The position numbers and the translations under genes are program-made. The notes beneath the pieces are model-generated. The model ran no database searches, was not told where the DNA came from, and was given only the letters and a program-made list of their open reading frames with translations. Shown here piece after piece: positions 25,631 to 33,165 of a stretch of 40,224 nt of DNA (within the stretch, counting starts at the first letter, position 1; each line of letters starts with the position of its first letter). The stretch comes from SM23-32 sp964434535 (lineage in GTDB: Bacteria; Planctomycetota; Brocadiia; SM23-32): positions 1 through 40,224 of the forward strand of contig CAYSWA010000021.1 of NCBI GenBank assembly GCA_964434535.1, written 5' to 3'.

Positions 25631-27967
25631 ATGGACGCAAGGACCTTCATCGAGCGGCTCGCCGAGCAGCCTTTCTTCCGCGGGCAGGTGATGCACGTGG
25701 AAGTGCTGCCCGCCCGGGCGGCCACCTACAAGGACGTGCCCGGAGGGCTCCTGCCGGCCGTCGAAGAGGCCCTCGAGAAGCAGGGCATCCACAGGCTCTA
25801 CAGCCACCAGGCCGACGCCATCCGCCAGGTGCGCGAGGGCCGCAACGTCGTCATCGTCACCGGCACCGCCAGCGGCAAGACGCTCTGCTACAACGTGCCC
25901 GTGGTCGAGACGCTTGTGGAAGACCGGCTCGCCACGATGCTGCTGATCTACCCGACCAAGGCGCTGGCGCAGGACCAGTTGCGGGCGATCGGCAAGTTCC
26001 AGGACCCGCAGCTCGACGTCGAGTTCCTGGCCGGCACCTACGACGGCGACACCCCCCAGACGCTGCGCCGCCGCCTGCGCGACGGGGCCAACGTCATCCT
26101 GACCAATCCCGACATGCTCCATCAGGGCATCCTGCCGCAACATGCCCGCTGGAACCGCTTCTTCACGCACCTGCGCTACGTGGTCATCGACGAGGTGCAC
26201 GCCTACCGGGGCGTGTTCGGCTCGCACCTGGCGAACGTGCTGCGCCGGCTGGGGCGCATCTGCCGCCACTACGGCTCCTCGCCGCGCTTGATCTGCTGCT
26301 CGGCCACCATCGCCAACCCCCGCGAGCACGCCGAGCGCATCACCGGCCGGCCGATGGAGCTGATAACCAACGACGGTTCGCCCCGCGGCCCCAAGCGTTT
26401 CGTGCTCTGGAACCCGCCGCCGCTGGAGGCGGCCGCGCGCGGTCGGCCCGAGCAGTGGCGCATCGGCGGCGACCGCCGCAGCCCGCTCTGGGAGGCGGTG
26501 CACCTGATGACCGCCCTGGTCAAAGAGGGCATCCAGACCATCGCCTTCGTGCGAACCCGCCTGGCGGCCGAGCTGATCTACAAGAACTGCCGGGACATGC
26601 TCCGGCCCGTCTCGCAGCGCCTCGCCCGGTCCGTGCACGCCTACCGCGGCGGCTACCTGCCCGAGGAGCGGCGCGAGATCGAGCGGCGCCTGGTCCAGAA
26701 GGACATCCTCGGCGTCTCCAGCACCAACGCCCTGGAGCTCGGCATCGACATCGGCAGCCTCGACGCCTGCATCCTGGTCGGCTACCCCGGCACCATCGCG
26801 AGCCTCTGGCAGCAGGCCGGGCGTGCGGGCCGGGGCTCGGAGGAGTCGGTGGTGTTCCTGGTCGGCCAGAACTCGCCGATGGACCAGTACCTGATGGTCC
26901 ACCGGGACTACATCTTCGCCCAGAGCCCCGAGCAGGCCGTCGTCGACCCCGACAACCCCCACGTCGCCGTCGGTCACGTCCGGTGCGCCACGCACGAGCT
27001 GCCCCTGGCCGACGCGCAGACCGCGCTCTTTGGCCCTTACGCCGACGTGATCCTGGAGCTTCTCGAAGAGGACGGGACCGTCCGCCACATCGAGGGGCAG
27101 TGGTACTGGGCCTCCTCGGCCTACCCGGCCGCCGAGGTGAACCTGCGCAACATCGCCGGCCCCGTCTACACCATCCAGGACGAGTCGGCCGGCGAGCGCG
27201 TGATCGGCACGTTGGACGAGATCAGCGCGCTCTCCCAGCTCCACGACCACGCGGTCTACCTGCACGGCGCCGACACCTACTTCGTGAATCGGCTCGACCT
27301 GGAGCAGAAGATCGCCTGGGTCGACCGCCGCGACCTGGACTACTACACGCAGTCGGTCCAGAGCTCGCAGATCCGCATCGACGAGGTCGAGGAGGAGGGG
27401 CAGTGGCGCGGCGCGCAGGTGGGCTTCGGCGACGTGACGGTGACCACCACCATCCCGATGTTCAAGAAGATCCGCTTTCACTCGCGCGACAGCCTCGGCT
27501 ACGAGCAGCTCGAGCTGCCGCCGCAGGAGCTGGAGACCGTCGCCCTCTGGTTCGCCCCGCCCGAGGAGGTCGTCGCTCGGATGCTGGCGGGCCAGATGGT
27601 GGTCAGCGAGGGGCTGATCGGCATCGCGAACGTGCTGGTCGAGGTGGCGCCGCTGTTCGTGATGTGCGACACGCAGGACGTGGGCACGGTGGTCAACTCG
27701 AGCTGCCTGGGCCGCGACGCGCTCTTCCTGCACGACCGCTACCCCGGCGGGATGGGCTACGCCCGGCGCGTGCTGAGCCGGATCGGGGAGATCATGGAGA
27801 CCGTCCACGCCGTGGTGCGGGACTGCGGCTGCGAGGACGGCTGCCCCTCGTGCGTCGGCTCGGCCGTGCCGGCCTTCGCCATGACTGACCTGGACAGCGC
27901 CGTGCGGGGCCGCATCCCGGACAAGGCGGCGGCGCTCTTCCTGCTGGACGCCGTCTTTGGCGAGTGA
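25631..27967 (+). CDS. MrfA/YprA-type DEAD/DEAH helicase, second copy
   Basis: A 778-residue paralogue of the helicase at 22367. Walker A GTASGKT (78-84) and DEVH (187-190) fall at exactly the same residue numbers as in the first copy, so the N-terminal 190 residues align without gaps. CSATIANP, YRGGYLPEERREIERRL and QQAGRAGRG follow. The C-terminal zinc-site cysteines are in CGCEDGCPSC (732-741), after which the protein ends within about 40 residues and lacks the long tail of the first copy. Predicted role: DNA unwinding in repair with the MrfB-like nuclease. ATG 25631 lies 3 bp after the heptad array and has no clear ribosome site, so expression may depend on the upstream genes. Confidence 0.92.
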   Translation: MDARTFIERLAEQPFFRGQVMHVEVLPARAATYKDVPGGLLPAVEEALEKQGIHRLYSHQADAIRQVREGRNVVIVTGTASGKTLCYNVPVVETLVEDRLATMLLIYPTKALAQDQLRAIGKFQDPQLDVEFLAGTYDGDTPQTLRRRLRDGANVILTNPDMLHQGILPQHARWNRFFTHLRYVVIDEVHAYRGVFGSHLANVLRRLGRICRHYGSSPRLICCSATIANPREHAERITGRPMELITNDGSPRGPKRFVLWNPPPLEAAARGRPEQWRIGGDRRSPLWEAVHLMTALVKEGIQTIAFVRTRLAAELIYKNCRDMLRPVSQRLARSVHAYRGGYLPEERREIERRLVQKDILGVSSTNALELGIDIGSLDACILVGYPGTIASLWQQAGRAGRGSEESVVFLVGQNSPMDQYLMVHRDYIFAQSPEQAVVDPDNPHVAVGHVRCATHELPLADAQTALFGPYADVILELLEEDGTVRHIEGQWYWASSAYPAAEVNLRNIAGPVYTIQDESAGERVIGTLDEISALSQLHDHAVYLHGADTYFVNRLDLEQKIAWVDRRDLDYYTQSVQSSQIRIDEVEEEGQWRGAQVGFGDVTVTTTIPMFKKIRFHSRDSLGYEQLELPPQELETVALWFAPPEEVVARMLAGQMVVSEGLIGIANVLVEVAPLFVMCDTQDVGTVVNSSCLGRDALFLHDRYPGGMGYARRVLSRIGEIMETVHAVVRDCGCEDGCPSCVGSAVPAFAMTDLDSAVRGRIPDKAAALFLLDAVFGE

Positions 27968-27974
27968 GGCGGCC

Positions 27975-28268
27975 TCAGCGGGCCAGCAGCAGCGCCAGCA
28001 GGGCCGCGCCGACCAGCAGCGCGATCACGAGGCGAAGCCACCTCCACGAGCGCCGGCCACGGCCGAACTCCCGCCGCAGGAACTCCTCGTAGTCGAACTC
28101 ATCATCGCCGGCATAGCCGCTCGGGCCGCCCGCGCGCCAGGTGTCGGCATCCTCGCACCAGCCCGTCTCCTCGTCACTGCCGCACTCCGGGCAGGAGCGC
28201 GCGCTCGGGGGCAGTTCGGCCCCGCAATGGGGGCAGAGGAAGTAGTCATCGCCGCGCCGGCCAGTCAC
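27975..28268 (-). CDS. Zinc-ribbon protein with a C-terminal membrane anchor
   Basis: 97-residue protein of unknown role. It opens with a zinc ribbon (CPHC about residue 12, then CPEC), has an acidic middle (DDEFDYEEFLRREFG) and ends in a basic WRWLRL followed by one transmembrane helix of about 18 residues (VIALLVGAALLALLLAR). It would sit in the inner membrane with the zinc ribbon in the cytoplasm. GTG 28268 overlaps the stop of the upstream gene by 4 bp (GTGA), which fixes the start. It is the last gene of the operon that begins at 31596. Confidence 0.75.
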   Translation of the reverse strand: MTGRRGDDYFLCPHCGAELPPSARSCPECGSDEETGWCEDADTWRAGGPSGYAGDDEFDYEEFLRREFGRGRRSWRWLRLVIALLVGAALLALLLAR

Positions 28269-28474
28269 CGCGCCATTCCCCCCTCGATGCCCTCCGGGAA
28301 CGGCACGACGCACTCGCCGATCGTCTCCAGCCCGTAGCCGCCTTCCTGGACGGTGAGGGCCGGCGCTCCGAGCGCCCCGATCCGCCGCCCGATCTCGGGG
28401 AACGCATCGCGCGCCAGCCCGAACTTGCTCTCGGGCGCGTGCAGGCGGTGCAGCGCGCTGTATATGGCCTTCAT
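28265..28474 (-). pseudogene. Internally deleted acetylpolyamine amidohydrolase / HDAC-family remnant
   Basis: 69-residue reading frame whose two ends match opposite ends of acetylpolyamine amidohydrolases (class II HDAC fold, normally about 340 aa). The start MKAIYSALHRLHAPESKFG resembles the family N-terminus. From FPEIGRRIGALGAP through VQEGGY to the end it resembles the family C-terminus. The whole central part, with the catalytic histidines and zinc ligands, is missing, so deacetylase activity is not expected. The frame is intact and coupled at both ends by 4-bp overlaps (ATGA with the asparaginase gene, GTGA with the next), so it may still be translated. ATG 28474 has an AGGTGG site. 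Confidence 0.75.
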
Positions 28475-29319
28475 CTTTCCACCTGGCATAGCGAGACGCC
28501 GCCCGGCCGCCAGACGGCGTAGGGGAACCCCGACCGCGTGGAGGCGGCGCCGCACCGCCCGCCCGCAGAGAGCGCGATCAGCGCAACGTGGCGCTCGCCT
28601 CCGCCTGACCTGCCGGCCAGGATCCGGCCGACGGCCTCCTGGCAGGCGGCGGCGGGCCCCTGCCCGGCGCGCATCAGCTCGCAGACAAGGAAGCCGGCGC
28701 AGTGGGTCATGATCTCCTCGCCGTGGCCGGTGGCCGCCGCGCCTCCGGCCGCCTCATCGGCGTAGAGCCCCGAGCCGATGATGGGCGAGTCGCCGACGCG
28801 GCCCGGCAGCTTCCACGCGAGTCCGCTGGTCGAGCAACCGGCGGCGACGTGGCCGTGGGCGTCGAGCGCGACCAGCCCGACCGTGTCGTGGTCGCCCCCG
28901 CCGGCGCACCGCTGTTCCCAGGCGCGGCGCGATTCCTCCGTCAGGAGGTCGGACTGCTCGAAGCCCTGCTTCAGGGCGAACCGGCGCGCCCCTTCGCCGG
29001 CCAGCATCACGTGCGGCGTCTGCTCCATCACCTTGCGCGCTACCGAGACGGCGCGCGCCACGTCGCGCAGCGCCGCCACGCAGCCCGCCCGGCCGGCGCC
29101 GTCCATGATCGCCGCATCGAGTTCCACCACCCCCTCGCGGTTGGGGCGGCCGCCCAGACCGACGCTCGTCACCGAGGGGTCGAGCTCGACGGCGTTGATG
29201 CCTTGCTCGACCGCGTCGAGGGCGGTTCCGCCGCCCGAGAGCACTTTCCCGGCCGCCTCGACGGCGGCCCGGCCATACTGCCACGTGGCGATGGCGACCG
29301 GCCGGGCGTTCGGGCTCAT
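28471..29319 (-). CDS. Thr-nucleophile asparaginase (glycosylasparaginase / isoaspartyl peptidase family)
   Basis: Ntn-hydrolase that self-cleaves to expose a threonine nucleophile. The 282 residues contain the cleavage motif GGDHDTVG with T146 as the predicted new N-terminus, followed by LVALDAHGHVAAGCSTSG, the substrate loop GRVGDSPIIGSG and TGHGE. The HDT context is closer to N4-(beta-N-acetylglucosaminyl)-L-asparaginase than to the isoaspartyl peptidase form, but the two activities cannot be separated from sequence. No signal peptide, so it is probably cytoplasmic. ATG 29319 lies 25 bp after the larA stop. The operon neighbours (LarA, KARI-like) suggest a linked small-molecule pathway rather than glycoprotein turnover. 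Confidence 0.88.
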   Translation of the reverse strand: MSPNARPVAIATWQYGRAAVEAAGKVLSGGGTALDAVEQGINAVELDPSVTSVGLGGRPNREGVVELDAAIMDGAGRAGCVAALRDVARAVSVARKVMEQTPHVMLAGEGARRFALKQGFEQSDLLTEESRRAWEQRCAGGGDHDTVGLVALDAHGHVAAGCSTSGLAWKLPGRVGDSPIIGSGLYADEAAGGAAATGHGEEIMTHCAGFLVCELMRAGQGPAAACQEAVGRILAGRSGGGERHVALIALSAGGRCGAASTRSGFPYAVWRPGGVSLCQVER

Positions 29320-29344
29320 GTCGTTACCCCCGGGGGGTCGGCAT

Positions 29345-30616
29345 TCAGGCGACCAGTGGCAGCAGGTCGCCGCCGTGGCGGATGATGCCGAACCGGGCGC
29401 CCGCACCGTGGCGGCCCAGGGCCAGGTCCAGTGCTTCGCCGACGGTGGCTGCGCGCTCGAAGCCGAGCGCCTCCTGGTCCTCCACTGTGAGGCCCGGCGA
29501 GACGCAGATCACCCGGCAGCGCTCCCGCACCAGGGCGTGGAGGCGCATCGTGGCCGAGGCGATCATGTCCTCGATCCGGCCGTCCGCCAGGGCGGCCACG
29601 ATCTCCGCATGAGAGGCGCAGGCATAACGGACGAACTCGGGATGCGTCTGCGCGATCCGCTCGGGGAAGGCGCCCACGAGGATGATCGTCCCGCCCTCGG
29701 TGACGCCGCGCCGGGCGTGCGCCGGCGCCTTGACGCCCTGCCAGTAGTCGATGACGGCCGGGGTGGCGTCCACGACGGCGATGTCGGCGGGCGCAGGGAT
29801 CGGGCACACGTACACGCGGCGGCTCGCCTCGATGCCGGCGCGGTGGGCCGCCACGAAGTCGCCGGCCCCGGCCCACGCCGGCCGCCCTGCCGCGTCCGAG
29901 ACCACGTTGAGCACGTAGTCGAGCCCGACCTGCGCGGCCACCTCCTCCATCTCGCGGCGGGGGGCGTTGTCGGCCGTGCCCGGGATAGCGAGCAGGTCCT
30001 CGCCGTCGGCCGCCATGCAGTGCGTGCGAGCGGTCGTCTCCGCCGAGCAGATGCCCGGCTGCACGATCTTCGCCCCGCCGGACCAGCCGGCGTAGATGTG
30101 CGGCACGATGCTGCCGGTGCCGATCAGCAGGTCGGCCTCCACGGCGAGGCGGTTCACGGCGATCGGCGTTCCCCGTTCGGTGCGGGCCAGCTCGACGAGC
30201 GCGTTCTCGTCCCGCCACTCGTGGTTGACCACGCGGACGCGATCGCAGACCTCGTCGCCGAACCGCTGCCTCAGCTCGGGGCCGCTCATGTAGCGGTGCG
30301 TGCCGAGGGCGACCAGGACGGTGATCCGCTCCTCGAAGACGCCGGCGGCGCTGAGGCGATCGATCAGGGGCGGCAGGATCTCGCGCTGCGGAGTCGGGCG
30401 GGTGATGTCGTCGGCGAGGAGGACCACTGAACTCTCGGGCCCCGCCAGCTCCTCGATGGGCGGCGCGCTGATCGGCTCGTCCAGCGCGGCGCGCACGGCC
30501 TCCGGCCAGCTCCCGGCGGCGGGCGTAGTGCCCGGCGCGATCCGGTAGAGGACCTGCCCGGCCGGCAGGGCGGCCGCGGCTTCTTCCATCTGCCGCACCA
30601 GTTCGTCCTGGCTCAT
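29345..30616 (-). CDS. larA: LarA-family nickel-pincer racemase
   Basis: Member of the lactate racemase family, which interconverts 2-hydroxyacid enantiomers using a nickel-pincer nucleotide. The 423 residues carry all the key positions, nearly at Lactiplantibacillus LarA numbering: R73 (DDITRP), H107 (GTHR), H173 (PHIYAGWSGG), K183 (GGAK, the cofactor-attachment lysine) and H199 (ARTHC). This implies a functional enzyme; the natural substrate may be lactate or another 2-hydroxyacid, as the family is broad. No larB, larC or larE cofactor-synthesis genes are in the window, so they would have to be elsewhere. ATG 30616 overlaps the KARI-like stop by 4 bp (ATGA). Confidence 0.88.
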   Translation of the reverse strand: MSQDELVRQMEEAAAALPAGQVLYRIAPGTTPAAGSWPEAVRAALDEPISAPPIEELAGPESSVVLLADDITRPTPQREILPPLIDRLSAAGVFEERITVLVALGTHRYMSGPELRQRFGDEVCDRVRVVNHEWRDENALVELARTERGTPIAVNRLAVEADLLIGTGSIVPHIYAGWSGGAKIVQPGICSAETTARTHCMAADGEDLLAIPGTADNAPRREMEEVAAQVGLDYVLNVVSDAAGRPAWAGAGDFVAAHRAGIEASRRVYVCPIPAPADIAVVDATPAVIDYWQGVKAPAHARRGVTEGGTIILVGAFPERIAQTHPEFVRYACASHAEIVAALADGRIEDMIASATMRLHALVRERCRVICVSPGLTVEDQEALGFERAATVGEALDLALGRHGAGARFGIIRHGGDLLPLVA

Positions 30617-31596
30617 TCGCCCGCCCTCTCGTTGAGGCTGCGTTCGATCTCGTTGAGCGGGTGCGCGAAGGCGTCTTCCTTGAGCTTGGCCAGCGCCGGC
30701 TTGCCGCGCGACTGCTCCTGGGCCCACTCGCGGGCGAAGTCCCCGTCGCGTATGCCGGCCAGGATCTGGCGCGCCCGCTCCTCGATGCCGGCCCCGAGCA
30801 CGACGTCGGCCCGCGAGAGCTGCCCGTACTGGCTGGTCTGGGAGTGGAGTTCGAGCTGCTTGAAGAAGCCCTCGTCGATCATCGCCTGGGCCACCTCGAC
30901 CATCTCGCCGGAGAGGTACATCTCCGTGGCGACGGTCTGCGGGGTGCAGCCTCCCTCGACGAGCGTCTCGAAGTAGAGCCGGCAGAGCTTGCCGATGCCG
31001 GCCCAGAGGAACTGCTCGGCAAAGAGGTCGATCAGCGTCTCCTCGCGGAAGGACGACTCGAAGGCGCCCTCGCGCGTGCCGCCGATGGCCCGCGCCAGGG
31101 CCAGCGTCCGCTGCCAGGCCCGCCCGGTAGCGTCCTGCTCGACGGCCACCAGGCAGGGGTAGCCCCCACCCTGCACGTAGAGCTCGCGCACCGAGGCGCC
31201 GATCATGCGCGGCGCCACCATGATCACGTCCACGAACTCCGGCGGCTCGATGCGGCCGAAGTAGATGTTGTAGCCGCTGGCGAAGTCGAGCGCGTTCCCT
31301 TCCCGCAGGCCGGGGGCGATGCTCTCGGCATAGACCTGGGCCTGGACCTCGTCGGGGATGAGCAGGAGCACGATGTCGCCCCGCGCGGCGGCCTCGGCGA
31401 CGCCGACCGCTTCCAGGCCGTCCGCCTCGGCCCGCTCGCGATAGGCGTCCGGCGGGCAGCCCACGACCACGTCATGGCCGCTGTCGCGCAGGTTCAGCGC
31501 CTGCGCGCGGCCCTGGTTCCCGTATCCGATCACGCCGAACGTCGTGCCGTCCAGCGCCGCCGGATCGGCGTCGTCGTCCCGGTAGATCGTCACCAT
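30613..31596 (-). CDS. Ketol-acid-reductoisomerase-like protein with altered active site
   Basis: 327-residue class I KARI homologue. The Rossmann loop GYGNQGRAQALNLRDSG (residues 24-40) and the knotted C-terminal domain are clear. D190 and E194 (IDLFAEQ), magnesium ligands in true KARI, are kept. However the catalytic histidine of the FAHG motif (H107 in Azotobacter KARI) is S107 in DFASGYNI, the usual APK lysine 130 is R130, and the position of magnesium ligand E226 appears to be Tyr227 by ungapped reading. These changes argue against normal branched-chain amino acid synthesis, and no ilvB, ilvH, ilvD or leu genes adjoin. It heads an operon with larA and an asparaginase. ATG 31596 has an AGAGAGG site and a strong promoter. 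Confidence 0.8.
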   Translation of the reverse strand: MVTIYRDDDADPAALDGTTFGVIGYGNQGRAQALNLRDSGHDVVVGCPPDAYRERAEADGLEAVGVAEAAARGDIVLLLIPDEVQAQVYAESIAPGLREGNALDFASGYNIYFGRIEPPEFVDVIMVAPRMIGASVRELYVQGGGYPCLVAVEQDATGRAWQRTLALARAIGGTREGAFESSFREETLIDLFAEQFLWAGIGKLCRLYFETLVEGGCTPQTVATEMYLSGEMVEVAQAMIDEGFFKQLELHSQTSQYGQLSRADVVLGAGIEERARQILAGIRDGDFAREWAQEQSRGKPALAKLKEDAFAHPLNEIERSLNERAGE

Positions 31597-31635
31597 GCGA
31601 TGGACCTCTCTACGTGGGATCTGCGGGTCACGGCG

Positions 31636-31664
31636 AGTATAGGCGCCCCCGTGGCGCGCTGCAA
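31636..31664 (-). promoter_or_regulatory. Promoter of the KARI-like/larA operon
   Basis: Minus strand: TTGCAG (31664-31659), 17-bp spacer, TATACT (31641-31636); the start codon is 40 bp downstream. Confidence 0.8.
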
Positions 31665-31730
31665 CGGGCGGCCTTGCGGCGCCGCCGCCGTTGTGGTAGA
31701 TGGAAGCCTTTGCCCCCGTGGAGGAGACGC

Positions 31731-32474
31731 ATGCCGCGTGAGTACCGCACAGATGACTGGGACGAATACCGCATGGAGTACGGCGACCCCCACCGCGAGC
31801 TGGAGCCGCCGGAGCGGGAGGAAGAGGTCGTGAACGGGGCGCTGGAGGCGCTGCGCAAGGCCGGCGTGCTGCCGCACACGGACTACGATCGCACGAGGAT
31901 GCTGGCTCACCGCCGCGCCGTGCGCGAGCTGTTCGAGATACCGTGGACGGCGATCACCCCGCGCATGCAGCGGCTGCTCTACGCCGTCAGCGCCGTCGCC
32001 CGGCCGCGCCGGATGATCGCCGCCGGCGTCTTCTGCGGCAACACGTTCATCTCCAACGCCGGGGCCGCCGTCGGGCCAGGCGCCTGCTACGAGGCGGAGG
32101 AGCTGGTCGGCGTCGAGATCGTCCCCGAGGAGGCCGAGCGGGCCGAGCGCAACGTGCGCCGCTTCGACCCGACCGGGGTGGCGCGCGTGGTGGCCGCCGA
32201 CGCCGTGCCCTTCGTCGCCAGGTTCGACGCGCCGATCGACCTGCTCTACCTCGACGCCGACGGCACGCCGGAGCAGGGCAAGGGCGTCTACCTGGACATC
32301 CTGGAGGCCGGCTACGCGAAGATGCCGCCCGGCGCCCTCGTGCTCGCCCACAACAGCGTCAACTGCGCCCGCCGCCTGAGCCATTACCTGGAGTTCGCCC
32401 GCGATCCGGCCAACTTCCGCGCCAGCCTCAACGTCGTCTTCGACGTGGAGGGGCTCGAGGTCTCCGTCAAGTAG
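31731..32474 (+). CDS. Class I SAM-dependent methyltransferase-like protein
   Basis: 247-residue protein with the outline of an O-methyltransferase. The first 75 residues are polar and helical. Then comes a Rossmann domain with an atypical motif I (RRMIAAGVFCGNTFISNAGA), an acidic strand 2 (VGVEIVPEEAERAERNVRRF), a D at AADAVPF and strand 4 IDLLYLDADGT, followed by a strand with VLAHNSVN. The fold is clear but the glycine loop is unusual, so SAM binding is likely but not certain and the substrate is unknown. ATG 31731 follows GGAGGAGACGC. It is divergent from the KARI-like operon and convergent with the thioredoxin-like gene, 6 bp away. Confidence 0.75.
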   Translation: MPREYRTDDWDEYRMEYGDPHRELEPPEREEEVVNGALEALRKAGVLPHTDYDRTRMLAHRRAVRELFEIPWTAITPRMQRLLYAVSAVARPRRMIAAGVFCGNTFISNAGAAVGPGACYEAEELVGVEIVPEEAERAERNVRRFDPTGVARVVAADAVPFVARFDAPIDLLYLDADGTPEQGKGVYLDILEAGYAKMPPGALVLAHNSVNCARRLSHYLEFARDPANFRASLNVVFDVEGLEVSVK

Positions 32475-32480
32475 CGGCCC

Positions 32481-33062
32481 CTACACCAGGTCGCACGCCG
32501 CCGGCGGCATCCAGTGCTCCGGCTGGCCCTGCCACTTGACGTTGCAGCCGATCGGGTTGGTGACCGGCACGGGCACCTCGTCGCCGGCCAGCAGGGCCTC
32601 CACGGCGTCGCGCAGCTCCCGCGTGGTCTGCTTGCCCGGCTCGCGGGGATTGTCGTCCATCCGTCCGGTGTAGCGGAGCTTGCGCTCGGAGTCGAAGACG
32701 AAGAAGTGGGGCGTGCGCAGCGCCCCGTAGGCGCGGGCGACTTCCTGGTCCTCGTCGCGCACGTAGGGGAAGGGGAAGCCCTTCGCCTCGGCCCGCTGGA
32801 CCATGTGCCCGAAGTCGTCGCCGGGGTGGTTCTCGGTCTCGTTCGAGTTGATCGCGATCATCTCCACGCCCTGCGGGGCGTAGTCGTTGTAGAACTCGAT
32901 CATCCGGTCCTCGCTGCCGACCACGTAGGGACAGTGGTTGCAGCTGAAGACCACGACGAGGACCTGCGCGTCCGCGAAGTCGTCCAGCGAGTAGCTGTTG
33001 CCGTCCACTCCGGGCAGGTCAAAGTCCGCCGCCTTCTCACCGATCTCGAGCGTGAAGGCCAT
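32481..33062 (-). CDS. Thioredoxin-fold protein with a CNHCP active site
   Basis: 193-residue AhpC/TSA-like thioredoxin-fold protein. The active site is C41-N-H-C44-P in FSCNHCPYV, followed by INSNETENHPGDD, the cis-proline segment LRTPHFFVFD and the family-typical end TNPIGCNVKW. Such proteins are presumed thiol-disulfide or peroxide reductases; there is no signal peptide, so a cytoplasmic place is likely. ATG 33062 is chosen over 33089 because of a strong AGGAGGG site just upstream. It has its own promoter at 33129-33157. Confidence 0.88.
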   Translation of the reverse strand: MAFTLEIGEKAADFDLPGVDGNSYSLDDFADAQVLVVVFSCNHCPYVVGSEDRMIEFYNDYAPQGVEMIAINSNETENHPGDDFGHMVQRAEAKGFPFPYVRDEDQEVARAYGALRTPHFFVFDSERKLRYTGRMDDNPREPGKQTTRELRDAVEALLAGDEVPVPVTNPIGCNVKWQGQPEHWMPPAACDLV

Positions 33063-33128
33063 GGCACCCTCCTGTGTGGTAGCGAGCATCCGGCGGCCCG
33101 GCGCCCCCCGGGCGCGCCGTTACGTTCG

Positions 33129-33157
33129 AGTATAGGCGCAGGGGCGGCGCGGCGCAA
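33129..33157 (-). promoter_or_regulatory. Promoter for the thioredoxin-like gene
   Basis: Minus strand: TTGCGC (33157-33152), 17-bp spacer, TATACT (33134-33129). Confidence 0.7.
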
Positions 33158-33165
33158 ACTTCCGC

